A stretch of DNA of 6,050 bases from Pseudomonadota bacterium (GCA_023458055.1 JAEXAW010000086.1:1-6050); one strand, 5' to 3'; counted from the stretch's first letter, positions 1 through 6,050 are shown. The notes: generated by a model from the sequence alone, not told the origin. Translations and numbers: made by a program.

Positions 1-1813
1 AAAATTCGTCTTCTTTGGGAATGTGCGAAAATTCATTCTGATTGGCTAAAAGCGGATGCAGAAACCGCAATTCTTTTTCACGGGCATTGGGCGAAAGCGA
101 TTCGGCTAATTTTTTTCGTAAAAAGAAACTTAAATTTGATGAAAGCGGCAATCTTCCTCCCAACCAACTCGGCGTTATCGCCTTTCCACTCGAGGATTTC
201 ACGTAAACCGTCATTTCTTTAAGCATAGCATATTCCAAAACTCGACCCGCCAAAATAAATTTGTCGCCTTTATGAAGTTTTGAAATAAAATATTCCTCAA
301 TCATGCCCACATAACCACCTGAAAGAAATTTCACCCGTAACATCGAATCGCTGACGATGGCACCAATATTCATTCGATGAAGCATTCCGATTTTACGTTT
401 TTCAACAATCAGTTTTCCATCCTCTTGAGGAACCACCTTATGGAATTCGTCGTAATTTTTTCCTGTTTTTCCGCCCTGCGTGATGAAATAGATGCACCAT
501 TTCCATTCGTCTTCTGTAATTTCAGAAAAAGCATAGGTGTTTTTAATTATCGGAAAGAGCTGATCGGGATAAAATCCGCCGCCCAGAGCTAAAGTCACCA
601 AAAACTGAACAAGCACATCAAAAGCCAAAACGAAAGGTTCACGATGTTCGATGATTTTCAATTTTACCGCCTCCTTTAATGCCGATGCTTCAATTAATTC
701 CAATGAATGTGTGGGAACAAAATAAATTTTTGAGGTTTCAAAAGGGGAATGTCCACTCCTCCCCGCTCGCTGCATAAACCGTGCAACACCTTTACTAGAG
801 CCAATTTGGATGACCGTGTCAACAGGTTTAAAATCGACACCCAAATCCAAAGATGATGTTGAAACCACCGCTTTCAACAAACCCGAACTCAGATTTTCTT
901 CCACCCATTGCCGAAGATTGGCATCGATTGAACTGTGATGCAAAGCGATTTGTCCGGCAAAATCCGGATAAGCTTCCAAAAGCAATTGGTACCACATTTC
1001 CGACTGACTTCGCGTGTTGGTAAAAATCAATGTCGATTTGCTGTTGAGAATAATCGGCACTACTTCCTGCACCAATTTACCTCCCAAATGCCCAGCCCAT
1101 GGCAAAATTTCAACTTCCGGAGGATAAACGGAAAGAATTTCTATCTTTTTTTGTTCTTTGGCAACTACTTTTGTCCGTTTATTGGCCTCGGGAATCAGTA
1201 CTTCTAAGGCTTGATCCAAGTTTCCGATGGTTGCCGTGATGCCCCAAATTTTTATTTTTGGATTTTCAAATTTTAAAGCTGCCAACGCCAACTCAATCAT
1301 AACACCGCGTTTGGTGCTCAGCAACTCATGCCATTCGTCTACCGCAACACATTGTAGATTTTTGAAAAACCGTTGATGCTCTTTTTGAGCGAGAAGCAAG
1401 TGCAAACTTTCGGGCGTTACGAGCAGAATATCGGGCATATTCTTGGTTTGACGCATCTTTTGTTTGGCATCGGTATCGCCATTTCGAACTTCTACCACCC
1501 AATCCAGGCCGATTTCGTCAATGACTTCCTGCATTGCCCTAGCCAAATCTTTAGCGAGCGAACGCAAAGGTGTTACCCAAATAAGTTTTAAACCCGATTT
1601 GTATTTTTCTGGATGATTAAAAAAATCGATGATGACCGCTAAGAAAATCGAATAGGTTTTTCCGAAACCCGTCGGCGCAACAATCATTCCCGAATAGCCG
1701 TTGGAAAAGCGTTGCCAAGCTTCGTTCTGAAAAGAAAAAGCCGACATTCCTTTTTCTGTCATCCATTTTTGGACGAGTTGATAGCCTTCCGAATGTTGAA
1801 ATTTTTCGGTCAC
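1..1813 (-). CDS. Ligase-associated DEXH-box helicase (Lhr-Core type), C-terminus cut by the window edge
   Basis: Superfamily 2 ATP-dependent helicase of the DNA ligase-associated Lhr-Core family. A Pseudomonas putida homologue is known as a 3'-to-5' translocase that unwinds RNA:DNA hybrids. The frame is open for 604 codons with no stop before the left edge. Visible motifs are: Q-motif-like FSFQNEAW near residues 26-33; Walker A APTGFGKT at 46-53; DEWH at 159-162; ITAT at 192-195; FTNTRS at 264-269; a motif V segment STSSLDLGVDF; and QRAGRSGH at 348-355. After the two RecA domains come the Lhr winged-helix and C-terminal core regions. The last visible residues (SHIPKEDEF) resemble a conserved family segment. 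From a usual length near 800 residues, about 200 are missing. The GTG start at 1813-1811 is chosen because it overlaps the ligase stop and puts the usual roughly 20-30 residues before the Q motif; Met18 and Met23 are weaker alternatives. It is probably co-transcribed with the ligase. Family assignment is firm; substrate is inferred. Confidence 0.95.
   Translation of the reverse strand, partial: MTEKFQHSEGYQLVQKWMTEKGMSAFSFQNEAWQRFSNGYSGMIVAPTGFGKTYSIFLAVIIDFFNHPEKYKSGLKLIWVTPLRSLAKDLARAMQEVIDEIGLDWVVEVRNGDTDAKQKMRQTKNMPDILLVTPESLHLLLAQKEHQRFFKNLQCVAVDEWHELLSTKRGVMIELALAALKFENPKIKIWGITATIGNLDQALEVLIPEANKRTKVVAKEQKKIEILSVYPPEVEILPWAGHLGGKLVQEVVPIILNSKSTLIFTNTRSQSEMWYQLLLEAYPDFAGQIALHHSSIDANLRQWVEENLSSGLLKAVVSTSSLDLGVDFKPVDTVIQIGSSKGVARFMQRAGRSGHSPFETSKIYFVPTHSLELIEASALKEAVKLKIIEHREPFVLAFDVLVQFLVTLALGGGFYPDQLFPIIKNTYAFSEITEDEWKWCIYFITQGGKTGKNYDEFHKVVPQEDGKLIVEKRKIGMLHRMNIGAIVSDSMLRVKFLSGGYVGMIEEYFISKLHKGDKFILAGRVLEYAMLKEMTVYVKSSSGKAITPSWLGGRLPLSSNLSFFLRKKLAESLSPNAREKELRFLHPLLANQNEFSHIPKEDEF
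1810..1813 (-). promoter_or_regulatory. Four-base GTGA stop/start overlap between ligase and helicase
   Basis: On the minus strand the bases GTGA contain both the helicase GTG start (1813-1811) and the ligase TGA stop (1812-1810). This arrangement usually means one mRNA and translational coupling, with ribosomes finishing the ligase re-initiating on the helicase. No Shine-Dalgarno sequence is visible just upstream, which fits coupling but is also normal in Bacteroidetes. The overlap is seen directly; the coupling is inferred. Confidence 0.75.
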
Positions 1814-3390
1814 GTAATGAGTTTTTTTATGTCTTCGATGTCATCAATTTGGTCCGCAGTTTTATCTCGTCGCCAACGTAAAATTCGTGGAAAACGTAAC
1901 GCTACCCCCGATTTATGCCGACCGCTGAAACCAATGCCTTCAAAAGCCAATTCAAAAACCAATTCCGGTTTTACGGTTCGCACGGGACCAAATTTTTCGA
2001 CGATATTTTTTGATATGAATTTGCTGACTTCCTGAATTTCTTTATCTGTTAAACCCGAATACGCCTTGGCAATCGTCACCAATTTGCCCTCCTTCTTGAC
2101 AGCAAAGGTATAGTCTGTGTAAAATCCGCTTCGTCTTCCGCTTCCTTTTTGGGCGTAAATAAGGACTGCATCAATGGTTAAAGGATCGATTTTCCATTTC
2201 CACCAATCACCTTTTTTTCTTCCTGTATGATACGGCGAATAGTAGTTTTTTAACATTAAACCTTCGCTGTTGATGTCGCGTGCATTTTCTCGGATATCGC
2301 CCAGTTGATCCCAACTTTCAAAAACAATTTTTTCAGAAATTCTTATTTTTTCGGAAGGATTGTCGTTGAGAACTTCCTCAAGCTTCATACGCCTTTCCAC
2401 CATATTTTTAGACCGATAATCCTCACCTTCCCATTCCAAAATATCGTAAGCAAAGACCACAATCGGAATTTCTTCCAACATTTTTTTTGTTAATGATTTA
2501 CGGTTGAGTCTTTTTTGAAGTTCATTAAAATTGAGGACTTTATCGTCTTTGAAAGCCAAAATTTCACCATCAATCACAAAATTTCCATTCCACTGCAAGA
2601 GTTCATCACGGATTTCGGGAAACTGATCCGTCACTAATTCTTCGCCTCGCGACCAGATGAAAACTTCATCATTTCTTTTAATAAACTGCCCCCGAATGCC
2701 GTCCCATTTGTATTCGATCAACCAATCATCGGGGTCTCCCAAGTCATCCAAATCTTTTTCCAAAGCATACGCCAGGCAGAACGGATAAGGTTTTGAAAGG
2801 TGCGTTTCAGTATATTCTCCTTTCACAAGATGTTCAAAATCAACCTCTTCGGGATTCCAATGGCCCATAATACTGTGCGTGACAGCGCTGGGATCCATGT
2901 CATAATGTTTTGCTAATGTGTTAATTAGCGTCTTTGATGAAACACCAATTCGGAAACTGCCACCCAACAATTTATTGAAAATAAAACGCTCCACATAATC
3001 CAGATGCGACCAAGCGTATAACACAAATTCTTTTTTATCGGCTTCAGAAAAATCTTTTAAATCGGTAATTTTTTGCATCCATTCGGAAAGCGACATTTCG
3101 ATTTTATCGGTAGGCGGAGGTAAAATGAGGGAAATAGTTTCTCCCAAATCGCCGACAGACGAATAACTTTCCACAAAAAGCCACTCGGGAATGTTGGCCA
3201 CTTCCATTGCCCACGTTTTCATAAAGGTGGAATTGACATTTCGCTTCGGTTTTTTACCCGTAAACAAAGCCAAAAACCACAATTTATCCTGTGAAGACGC
3301 CACTTTTAGGAACTCGGAAATCGCTTCCTGTTTTAAGGAAGTTTTATTGGTGCTATCGAGCGCATTGATTAAAGTGGCAAAATCTTTCAT
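1810..3390 (-). CDS. ATP-dependent DNA ligase, repair-cassette type
   Basis: Seals nicked DNA through a covalent lysyl-AMP intermediate, using ATP. The 526-residue length is typical of the bacterial ligase-associated repair family (the type annotated as LigB-like, or the PP_1105 family). Residues 1 to about 200 form the N-terminal DNA-binding domain. The nucleotidyltransferase domain spans about 210-405 and shows motif I EYKWDGIRG with nucleophile Lys228, motif III DGE at 274-276, motif IIIa FAYDIL at 313-318, motif IV EGLMLK at 376-381, and motif V WKWK around 397-400 with Lys398 and Lys400. The OB-fold follows and ends with the typical LRFPRILRWRRDK segment near 498-510. All catalytic motifs are intact. 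The ATG at 3390 fits the family N-terminus (MKDFATLI, then LDSTNKTSLK). There is a weak purine-rich AAGAGA just before it. It lies 282 bp after the exonuclease stop and overlaps the helicase by 4 bp. It would act beside the chromosomal NAD-dependent LigA rather than replace it (inference). Confidence 0.97.
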   Translation of the reverse strand: MKDFATLINALDSTNKTSLKQEAISEFLKVASSQDKLWFLALFTGKKPKRNVNSTFMKTWAMEVANIPEWLFVESYSSVGDLGETISLILPPPTDKIEMSLSEWMQKITDLKDFSEADKKEFVLYAWSHLDYVERFIFNKLLGGSFRIGVSSKTLINTLAKHYDMDPSAVTHSIMGHWNPEEVDFEHLVKGEYTETHLSKPYPFCLAYALEKDLDDLGDPDDWLIEYKWDGIRGQFIKRNDEVFIWSRGEELVTDQFPEIRDELLQWNGNFVIDGEILAFKDDKVLNFNELQKRLNRKSLTKKMLEEIPIVVFAYDILEWEGEDYRSKNMVERRMKLEEVLNDNPSEKIRISEKIVFESWDQLGDIRENARDINSEGLMLKNYYSPYHTGRKKGDWWKWKIDPLTIDAVLIYAQKGSGRRSGFYTDYTFAVKKEGKLVTIAKAYSGLTDKEIQEVSKFISKNIVEKFGPVRTVKPELVFELAFEGIGFSGRHKSGVALRFPRILRWRRDKTADQIDDIEDIKKLIT

Positions 3391-3420
3391 TTCTCTTAAG
3401 CAAAAATCATTTTTTAATAT

Positions 3421-3446
3421 GTTCTTTTGTCTTGAAACAAAAGAAC
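3421..3446. repeat. Perfect 10-bp inverted repeat (hairpin A) upstream of the ligase
   Basis: GTTCTTTTGT at 3421-3430 is the exact complement of ACAAAAGAAC at 3437-3446, with the six-base loop CTTGAA. The hairpin sits 30 bases upstream of the ligase start codon. On the minus strand it is not followed directly by a T-run, so it does not look like a normal intrinsic terminator for the exonuclease. It may be the end structure of the repeat element or part of the ligase 5' leader. Confidence 0.7.
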
Positions 3447-3460
3447 CAAAAATTCAAGAC
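3429..3460. repeat. Second inverted repeat (hairpin B) that competes with hairpin A
   Basis: GTCTTGAA at 3429-3436 is the exact complement of TTCAAGAC at 3453-3460, an 8-bp stem with a 16-base loop. Its left arm is the loop of hairpin A plus two bases of A's stem, and its own loop contains A's right arm, so the two cannot both form completely. The pairing is seen in the sequence; any switching function is speculation. Confidence 0.55.
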
Positions 3461-3672
3461 TTGGAAACTACAGCTAAAAATCAAAAATAAATTCTAAAAT
3501 TTCCAAAATTGACTCATTTTATTCGTCGAACCACTTCGTTAGGTTTCGCTCGGATATCAGGTTTGTCTATCAATCTCACATTTTTACCGAGCTCAAACAG
3601 TGGAAATTTTTAGCGAATTTATTTTTAATTTTCTTGACGCTTTCGTTTACTAGGTCATTACCCTATTTTAAA

Positions 3673-4683
3673 TTATCCAGTACCTTCATCGATGTCGGTT
3701 TTTTCTTCATCGTCACCAAATTCTGTTTTGATTTCGTCGGCATTAATTCCAATTTCATTCAAATATTTTGAAAAAACTGCGGTTTGTCCGTGTGTGATGT
3801 GTACTTTTTCGGCTTCCGTAGCTTTAATAGCTTCAATTAATCCCTGCCAATCGGCATGATCACTCATGGCGAAACCCGCATCGGCACTGCGCCAACGTCT
3901 TGCCCCACGAATCTGCATCCAACCCGAACAAATTGCATACGCCATATTTGGAATTTTCTTCATCGCTGGATTATCCACCAAAGCAGGCGGAAGAATCACA
4001 ATTTTACCATCGAGATGCTTTTTGTCTTCACGCAAATCCACCACTTTGTAGTCGGGAAGATGAACACCCACACTTTCATAAGCTTCATTGAGTTTTGCGA
4101 TTGAATAATGAACATTCAGCTCACCCACGCCTTCCAAAGCTTTCATGATGCGTTGCGATTTACCCAAAGAATAACCGATGAACACGGAAGTTTTGCCATT
4201 GGTTCGATTGTGCTCTACCCAATTTCGCATTTGTTTTTCCTGATCTTCCACAGAAAGCCAATTGTACACGGGAAGTCCGAAAGTGCTCTCAGAAACAAAT
4301 TCGTGGCATTTTACCGACTGAAAAGGAGTTGACAAACCGTCATCCTGAATTTTATAATCTCCCGAAACAACCGCCACATAGCCTTTATACTCCATTCGGA
4401 TTTGCGCTGAGCCAATAATATGCCCCGCAGGATGAAGGGAAACTTTGACGCCGTTGATATTTAAAACCTCGCCGTAATTGACGCCCTGACATTCTATTTC
4501 GCGACCAATTCTGGAATAGAGAATCGGTTTTGTAAACTTATGACAAAGGTATTTTTTCATTCCACTTCGGGCATGATCGGCGTGTCCGTGCGTGATGACC
4601 GCTAAATCCACAGGTCGCCACGGATCAATATAAAATTTGCCCGGAACGCAATAAATACCTTTGGATGTGAATTTAAGCAACAT
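3673..4683 (-). CDS. Ligase-associated DNA exonuclease, metallo-beta-lactamase fold
   Basis: Predicted metal-dependent DNA nuclease of the SNM1/CPSF73-like metallo-beta-lactamase superfamily, in the family named as the DNA ligase-associated putative exonuclease. The P. putida member is a manganese-dependent DNA nuclease. At 336 residues it has a usual length. Metal-site motifs are all present: THGHADH at 31-37, HPAGH at 84-88, SGDY at 107-110 with Asp109, SDHADW at 274-279, and ITHG at 296-299. The segment between, with SESTFG at 131-136 and GYSLGKSQR at 170-178, corresponds to the beta-CASP-like region of the family. The N-terminus (KGIYCVPGKFYIDPWRPVD) matches the family well and fixes the ATG at 4683. 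There is no signal peptide, so it is cytoplasmic. The C-terminus ends in a short acidic tail (EFGDDEEKTDIDEGTG). It is followed by the 282-bp gap and then the ligase, its usual partner. The family is certain; polarity and physiological substrate are inferred. Confidence 0.95.
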   Translation of the reverse strand: MLLKFTSKGIYCVPGKFYIDPWRPVDLAVITHGHADHARSGMKKYLCHKFTKPILYSRIGREIECQGVNYGEVLNINGVKVSLHPAGHIIGSAQIRMEYKGYVAVVSGDYKIQDDGLSTPFQSVKCHEFVSESTFGLPVYNWLSVEDQEKQMRNWVEHNRTNGKTSVFIGYSLGKSQRIMKALEGVGELNVHYSIAKLNEAYESVGVHLPDYKVVDLREDKKHLDGKIVILPPALVDNPAMKKIPNMAYAICSGWMQIRGARRWRSADAGFAMSDHADWQGLIEAIKATEAEKVHITHGQTAVFSKYLNEIGINADEIKTEFGDDEEKTDIDEGTG

Positions 4684-4750
4684 TGTTTTGATTTAAGACT
4701 TGAAAAAATTTAGGAAAATTTGATCCTTAATTAATTCTCAATCGGTGATT
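4684..4750 (-). other. 67-bp spacer between the reductase and exonuclease genes
   Basis: AT-rich gap with no hairpin terminator that I can find. On the minus strand it contains TAAATTTT, a near match to the Bacteroidetes -7 element TAnnTTTG, about 22 bases before the exonuclease ATG. No convincing -33 TTG-type element accompanies it, so a promoter for the repair genes is possible but weakly supported. Read-through from the reductase gene is equally possible. Confidence 0.25.
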
Positions 4751-5743
4751 TTACTTTTTCTTTTTCTGATTGAAATAAATTAATCCAGCGCCTAACAATA
4801 GTGAGGCTGCCAACACTTTTTTCGTTGTTTTTGAAGGCACAGGCAAACTGGTTTCACCATAAATTCTGTGTGGATATTGTGATGGCTCTAAAATATTTCC
4901 GCTGTCGTCGGCATTGTTTTTATTCATTTTCATCATCATTCGCAGTCCACCAGTTGCCAAATTGGTTACGCCATGTGGGAATAAATCGTGTGCGAATTTA
5001 ATTAAGTATGAAGTCACATCTGGGAATTTATCTTTTTTCGGATTTTTCACAAGATTAAAAATTGCCTTTGCGGTATCTTTTGGATCGGCCGCGAAAGGTG
5101 GAATTTTAAAATCCAGACCTGAATACTTTGCAGAATGCATATTCCCTGTGGAACGCTGAACTTGTGGATATAGATTGCAAATATGAATTTGCGGATACGT
5201 ACTGTACTCGCTTTGCAAACCGCTCATCATGCCTTTAATGCCCGTTTTTGTCGCAGAGTATACCGAACTGAACGGCGCTGGCATAAAACCACCGATGGAC
5301 ACATTATTGATGAGTATTCCTTGATTTTGTTCCTTGAAAACAGGCAAAACATAGTATGCGCCATGCATATAACCCATTAAATTGGTTCTAATGACTTGCT
5401 CGTTAATATCCATCGGGATTTCTTCAAACTTTCCACTTGCCATAACGCCGGCATTATTCACCCAAACATCGATGCGTCCGAACTTTTCCAGCGTGTAATC
5501 TACCAAAGACTTCACGTCCTCAGCAGAACCCATATCGGTTGCCTTGTAAAATGCTGTAGCACCCAGATCTCTGCATTCTTCTGTGGCTTTTTGCAAACCT
5601 TCCTCACCTCGTGCGGCAAGAACAATTTGATAGCCGTTTTTTGCGAATAATTGCGCCGTGGCAAGACCTACTCCACTGGATGCTCCCGTGATTACCGCAG
5701 TTTTATTAATTAAACTTAAGTCTACTTCTGATGTATTTTTCAT
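4751..5743 (-). CDS. SDR-family oxidoreductase with C-terminal membrane anchor
   Basis: NAD(P)-dependent short-chain dehydrogenase/reductase; the substrate cannot be read from the sequence. The Rossmann cofactor motif is TGASSGVG at residues 19-26, with AARGEEGL at 43-50 where the second strand and its adenosine-ribose-binding turn lie; the arginine suggests NADP(H) (inference). Other SDR signatures are NNAG at 96-99, Asn121, catalytic Ser149, and the YSATK box with Tyr162 and Lys166. At 330 residues it is longer than a classical 250-residue SDR. The C-terminal extension ends with one hydrophobic helix at about 309-324 (VLAASLLLGAGLIYF) and a lysine-rich tail, suggesting a tail-anchored protein with the catalytic domain in the cytoplasm. 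The general pattern resembles the longer SDRs related to the PRK07109/PRK06139 groups. The ATG at 5743 gives the usual short lead before the first strand. It sits just after the glsB-like terminator, so it must have its own promoter. A functional link with the repair genes downstream is not evident. Confidence 0.9.
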   Translation of the reverse strand: MKNTSEVDLSLINKTAVITGASSGVGLATAQLFAKNGYQIVLAARGEEGLQKATEECRDLGATAFYKATDMGSAEDVKSLVDYTLEKFGRIDVWVNNAGVMASGKFEEIPMDINEQVIRTNLMGYMHGAYYVLPVFKEQNQGILINNVSIGGFMPAPFSSVYSATKTGIKGMMSGLQSEYSTYPQIHICNLYPQVQRSTGNMHSAKYSGLDFKIPPFAADPKDTAKAIFNLVKNPKKDKFPDVTSYLIKFAHDLFPHGVTNLATGGLRMMMKMNKNNADDSGNILEPSQYPHRIYGETSLPVPSKTTKKVLAASLLLGAGLIYFNQKKKK

Positions 5744-5773
5744 GATATCGAATTTGGTTTAAAAAAATATAGT
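5744..5773 (-). promoter_or_regulatory. Possible promoter region of the SDR gene
   Basis: Because a terminator lies immediately upstream, the SDR gene needs a promoter here. On the minus strand the sequence TATATTTT resembles the Bacteroidetes -7 element TAnnTTTG, about 20 bases before the ATG. There is no clear -33 element and no Shine-Dalgarno sequence. The call is based mainly on position. Confidence 0.25.
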
Positions 5774-5802
5774 AAAAAAGGCCTCAGATATCTGAGGCTT
5801 TT
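5774..5802 (-). terminator. Rho-independent terminator of the GlsB-like gene
   Basis: A perfect 18-base palindrome, GCCTCAGATATCTGAGGC, at 5781-5798 can form a 7-bp GC-rich stem with an ATAT loop. On the minus strand it is preceded by AAAA and followed by one C and six Ts (5779-5774), the normal layout of an intrinsic terminator. It lies 28 bases after the stop of the GlsB-like gene and 30 bases before the SDR start, separating the two transcription units. A short T-run on the other strand means it might also stop antisense transcription. Confidence 0.8.
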
Positions 5803-5805
5803 ATG

Positions 5806-5826
5806 AATCAGAATAATAATCTGATT
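5806..5826 (-). repeat. Small hairpin directly after the GlsB-like stop codon
   Basis: AATCAGA at 5806-5812 and TCTGATT at 5820-5826 are exact complements, with a seven-base ATAATAA loop. It begins three bases after the stop codon and precedes the main terminator, so the 3' end of this mRNA would carry two stem-loops in tandem. A role in mRNA stability is only a guess. Confidence 0.45.
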
Positions 5827-5829
5827 AGC

Positions 5830-6050
5830 TTATTTAGCGACAATTCTATAAATCGCAAGACAAAGAACTGCTCCACCAATTGCTACTAAAAAGCTTGAAA
5901 TGTTGAAACCAGTAACGTCTACTCCAAAAATCATAGAACCTAACCAACCTCCAACAACAGCACCAACGATACCGATAAGGATGGTTACAATCCAACCTCC
6001 AGGATCTGATCCTGGGTGAATAGCTTTAGCAATTGCTCCTGCGATAAGTC
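5830..6050 (-). CDS. GlsB/YeaQ/YmgE-family small membrane protein, N-terminus cut by the window edge
   Basis: Small, very hydrophobic, glycine-rich integral membrane protein of the Transgly_assoc family, linked in several bacteria to general stress responses; the molecular function is not known. The frame gives 72 complete codons before the TAA at 5832-5830, and only about 10 N-terminal residues should be missing, from a usual length near 80-85. Visible features, N to C, are: the end of a first membrane helix (LIAGAIAKAI); the conserved HPGSDPGGW loop; a second helix (IVTILIGIVGAVVGGWLGSMIFG); and a third helix ending in AIYRIVAK. Three membrane passages are expected. It is followed by its own hairpin and terminator, so it is the last gene of its transcript. 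Start and promoter lie outside the window. Family assignment is strong from the loop motif and the glycine pattern. Confidence 0.92.
   Translation of the reverse strand, partial: LIAGAIAKAIHPGSDPGGWIVTILIGIVGAVVGGWLGSMIFGVDVTGFNISSFLVAIGGAVLCLAIYRIVAK

Larger units (their letters stand above)
3391..3672. repeat. 282-bp non-coding gap with a fold-back (MITE-like) repeat structure
   Basis: No credible gene is present between the exonuclease stop and the ligase start; the plus-strand open frame entering this region is a shadow of the ligase gene. The gap holds an imperfect inverted repeat. The left arm at 3483-3505 pairs with the right arm at 3601-3626: AAAAATAAATTC at 3483-3494 is the exact complement of GAATTTATTTTT at 3615-3626, and the rest of the arms (CTAAAATTTCCA against TGGAAATTTTTAG) match with a one-base gap, with a further two-base gap between the blocks. 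Pairing may continue inward at TTGACTC (3509-3515) and GAGCTCAA (3589-3596). The left end carries a separate perfect hairpin. I recall similar blocks scattered between genes in Flavobacteriia, but cannot check this here. No transposase and no clear target-site duplication are seen. It could also be a structured leader for the ligase-helicase mRNA. Confidence 0.55.

Noticed and set aside
1..1813. Possible pseudogene, because the helicase has no stop in the window
   Set aside because: The frame is uninterrupted and all helicase motifs are in order. The missing end is explained by the window edge.
377..2035. Several plus-strand open frames of 70-110 codons (for example 935-1207 and 1712-2035)
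   Set aside because: They lie opposite the helicase and the end of the ligase, whose minus-strand frames carry complete family motifs. Their translations show no recognisable domain, so they are antisense shadows.
3421..3446. Hairpin A as the transcription terminator of the exonuclease gene
   Set aside because: It is more than 220 bases after the exonuclease stop, close to the ligase start, has an AT-rich stem, and is not directly followed by a T-run on the minus strand.
3391..3672. CRISPR array, riboswitch or tRNA in the intergenic gap
   Set aside because: There are no regularly spaced direct repeats, no cloverleaf, and no riboswitch core that I recognise; only inverted repeats are present.
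5141..5175. SDR lacks the usual Pro-Gly after the active site (LYPQVQRSTG instead), suggesting an inactive enzyme
   Set aside because: The longer SDRs this protein resembles often lack that glycine, and the Ser149, Tyr162, Lys166 and Asn121 positions are intact, so there is no good sign of lost activity.
4914..5650. Plus-strand open frames opposite the SDR gene (such as 4914-5159 and 5396-5650)
   Set aside because: The minus strand encodes a complete SDR with all catalytic residues. The antisense translations have biased composition and no motifs.
1..6050. Antiphage defence system or prophage
   Set aside because: A ligase, helicase and nuclease in a row can suggest defence, but each belongs to the established ligase-associated DNA-repair families. 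No phage, toxin, sensor or transposase gene is present.

Overview
The window reads as chromosomal DNA of a Bacteroidetes bacterium, most likely class Flavobacteriia and close to Chryseobacterium and its relatives. This rests on AT-rich coding sequence, very weak or absent Shine-Dalgarno sites, protein sequences that read like that group, and a non-coding repeat-like block of a style I associate with these genomes. The lineage call is inference; no marker gene is present.

All five recognisable genes are on the minus strand, so transcription runs from right to left. In transcription order they are: (1) a GlsB/YeaQ/YmgE-family small membrane protein, cut by the right edge (to 5830), followed by a small hairpin and a strong rho-independent terminator (5774-5802); (2) a short-chain dehydrogenase/reductase with a C-terminal membrane anchor (5743-4751); (3) a metallo-beta-lactamase-fold, DNA ligase-associated exonuclease (4683-3673); (4) a 282-bp non-coding gap (3672-3391) rich in inverted repeats; (5) an ATP-dependent DNA ligase (3390-1810); (6) a ligase-associated Lhr-Core-type DEXH helicase (from 1813, running off the left edge), whose GTG start overlaps the ligase stop by four bases.

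Genes 3, 5 and 6 are three of the four members of a known bacterial DNA-repair cassette (ligase, Lhr-Core helicase, exonuclease, metallophosphoesterase). The fourth member, the metallophosphoesterase PdeM, is not in the window; it may lie just beyond the left edge, downstream of the helicase. The enzymes would unwind or translocate on damaged DNA or RNA:DNA hybrids, trim ends, and seal nicks. The reductase and the GlsB-like protein have no evident mechanistic link to repair.

I see no previously undescribed protein system here. The least explained part is the gap at 3391-3672. It contains a perfect 10-bp hairpin, a second hairpin that competes with it, and a long imperfect inverted repeat. It looks like a MITE-like or fold-back element placed between the exonuclease and ligase genes.
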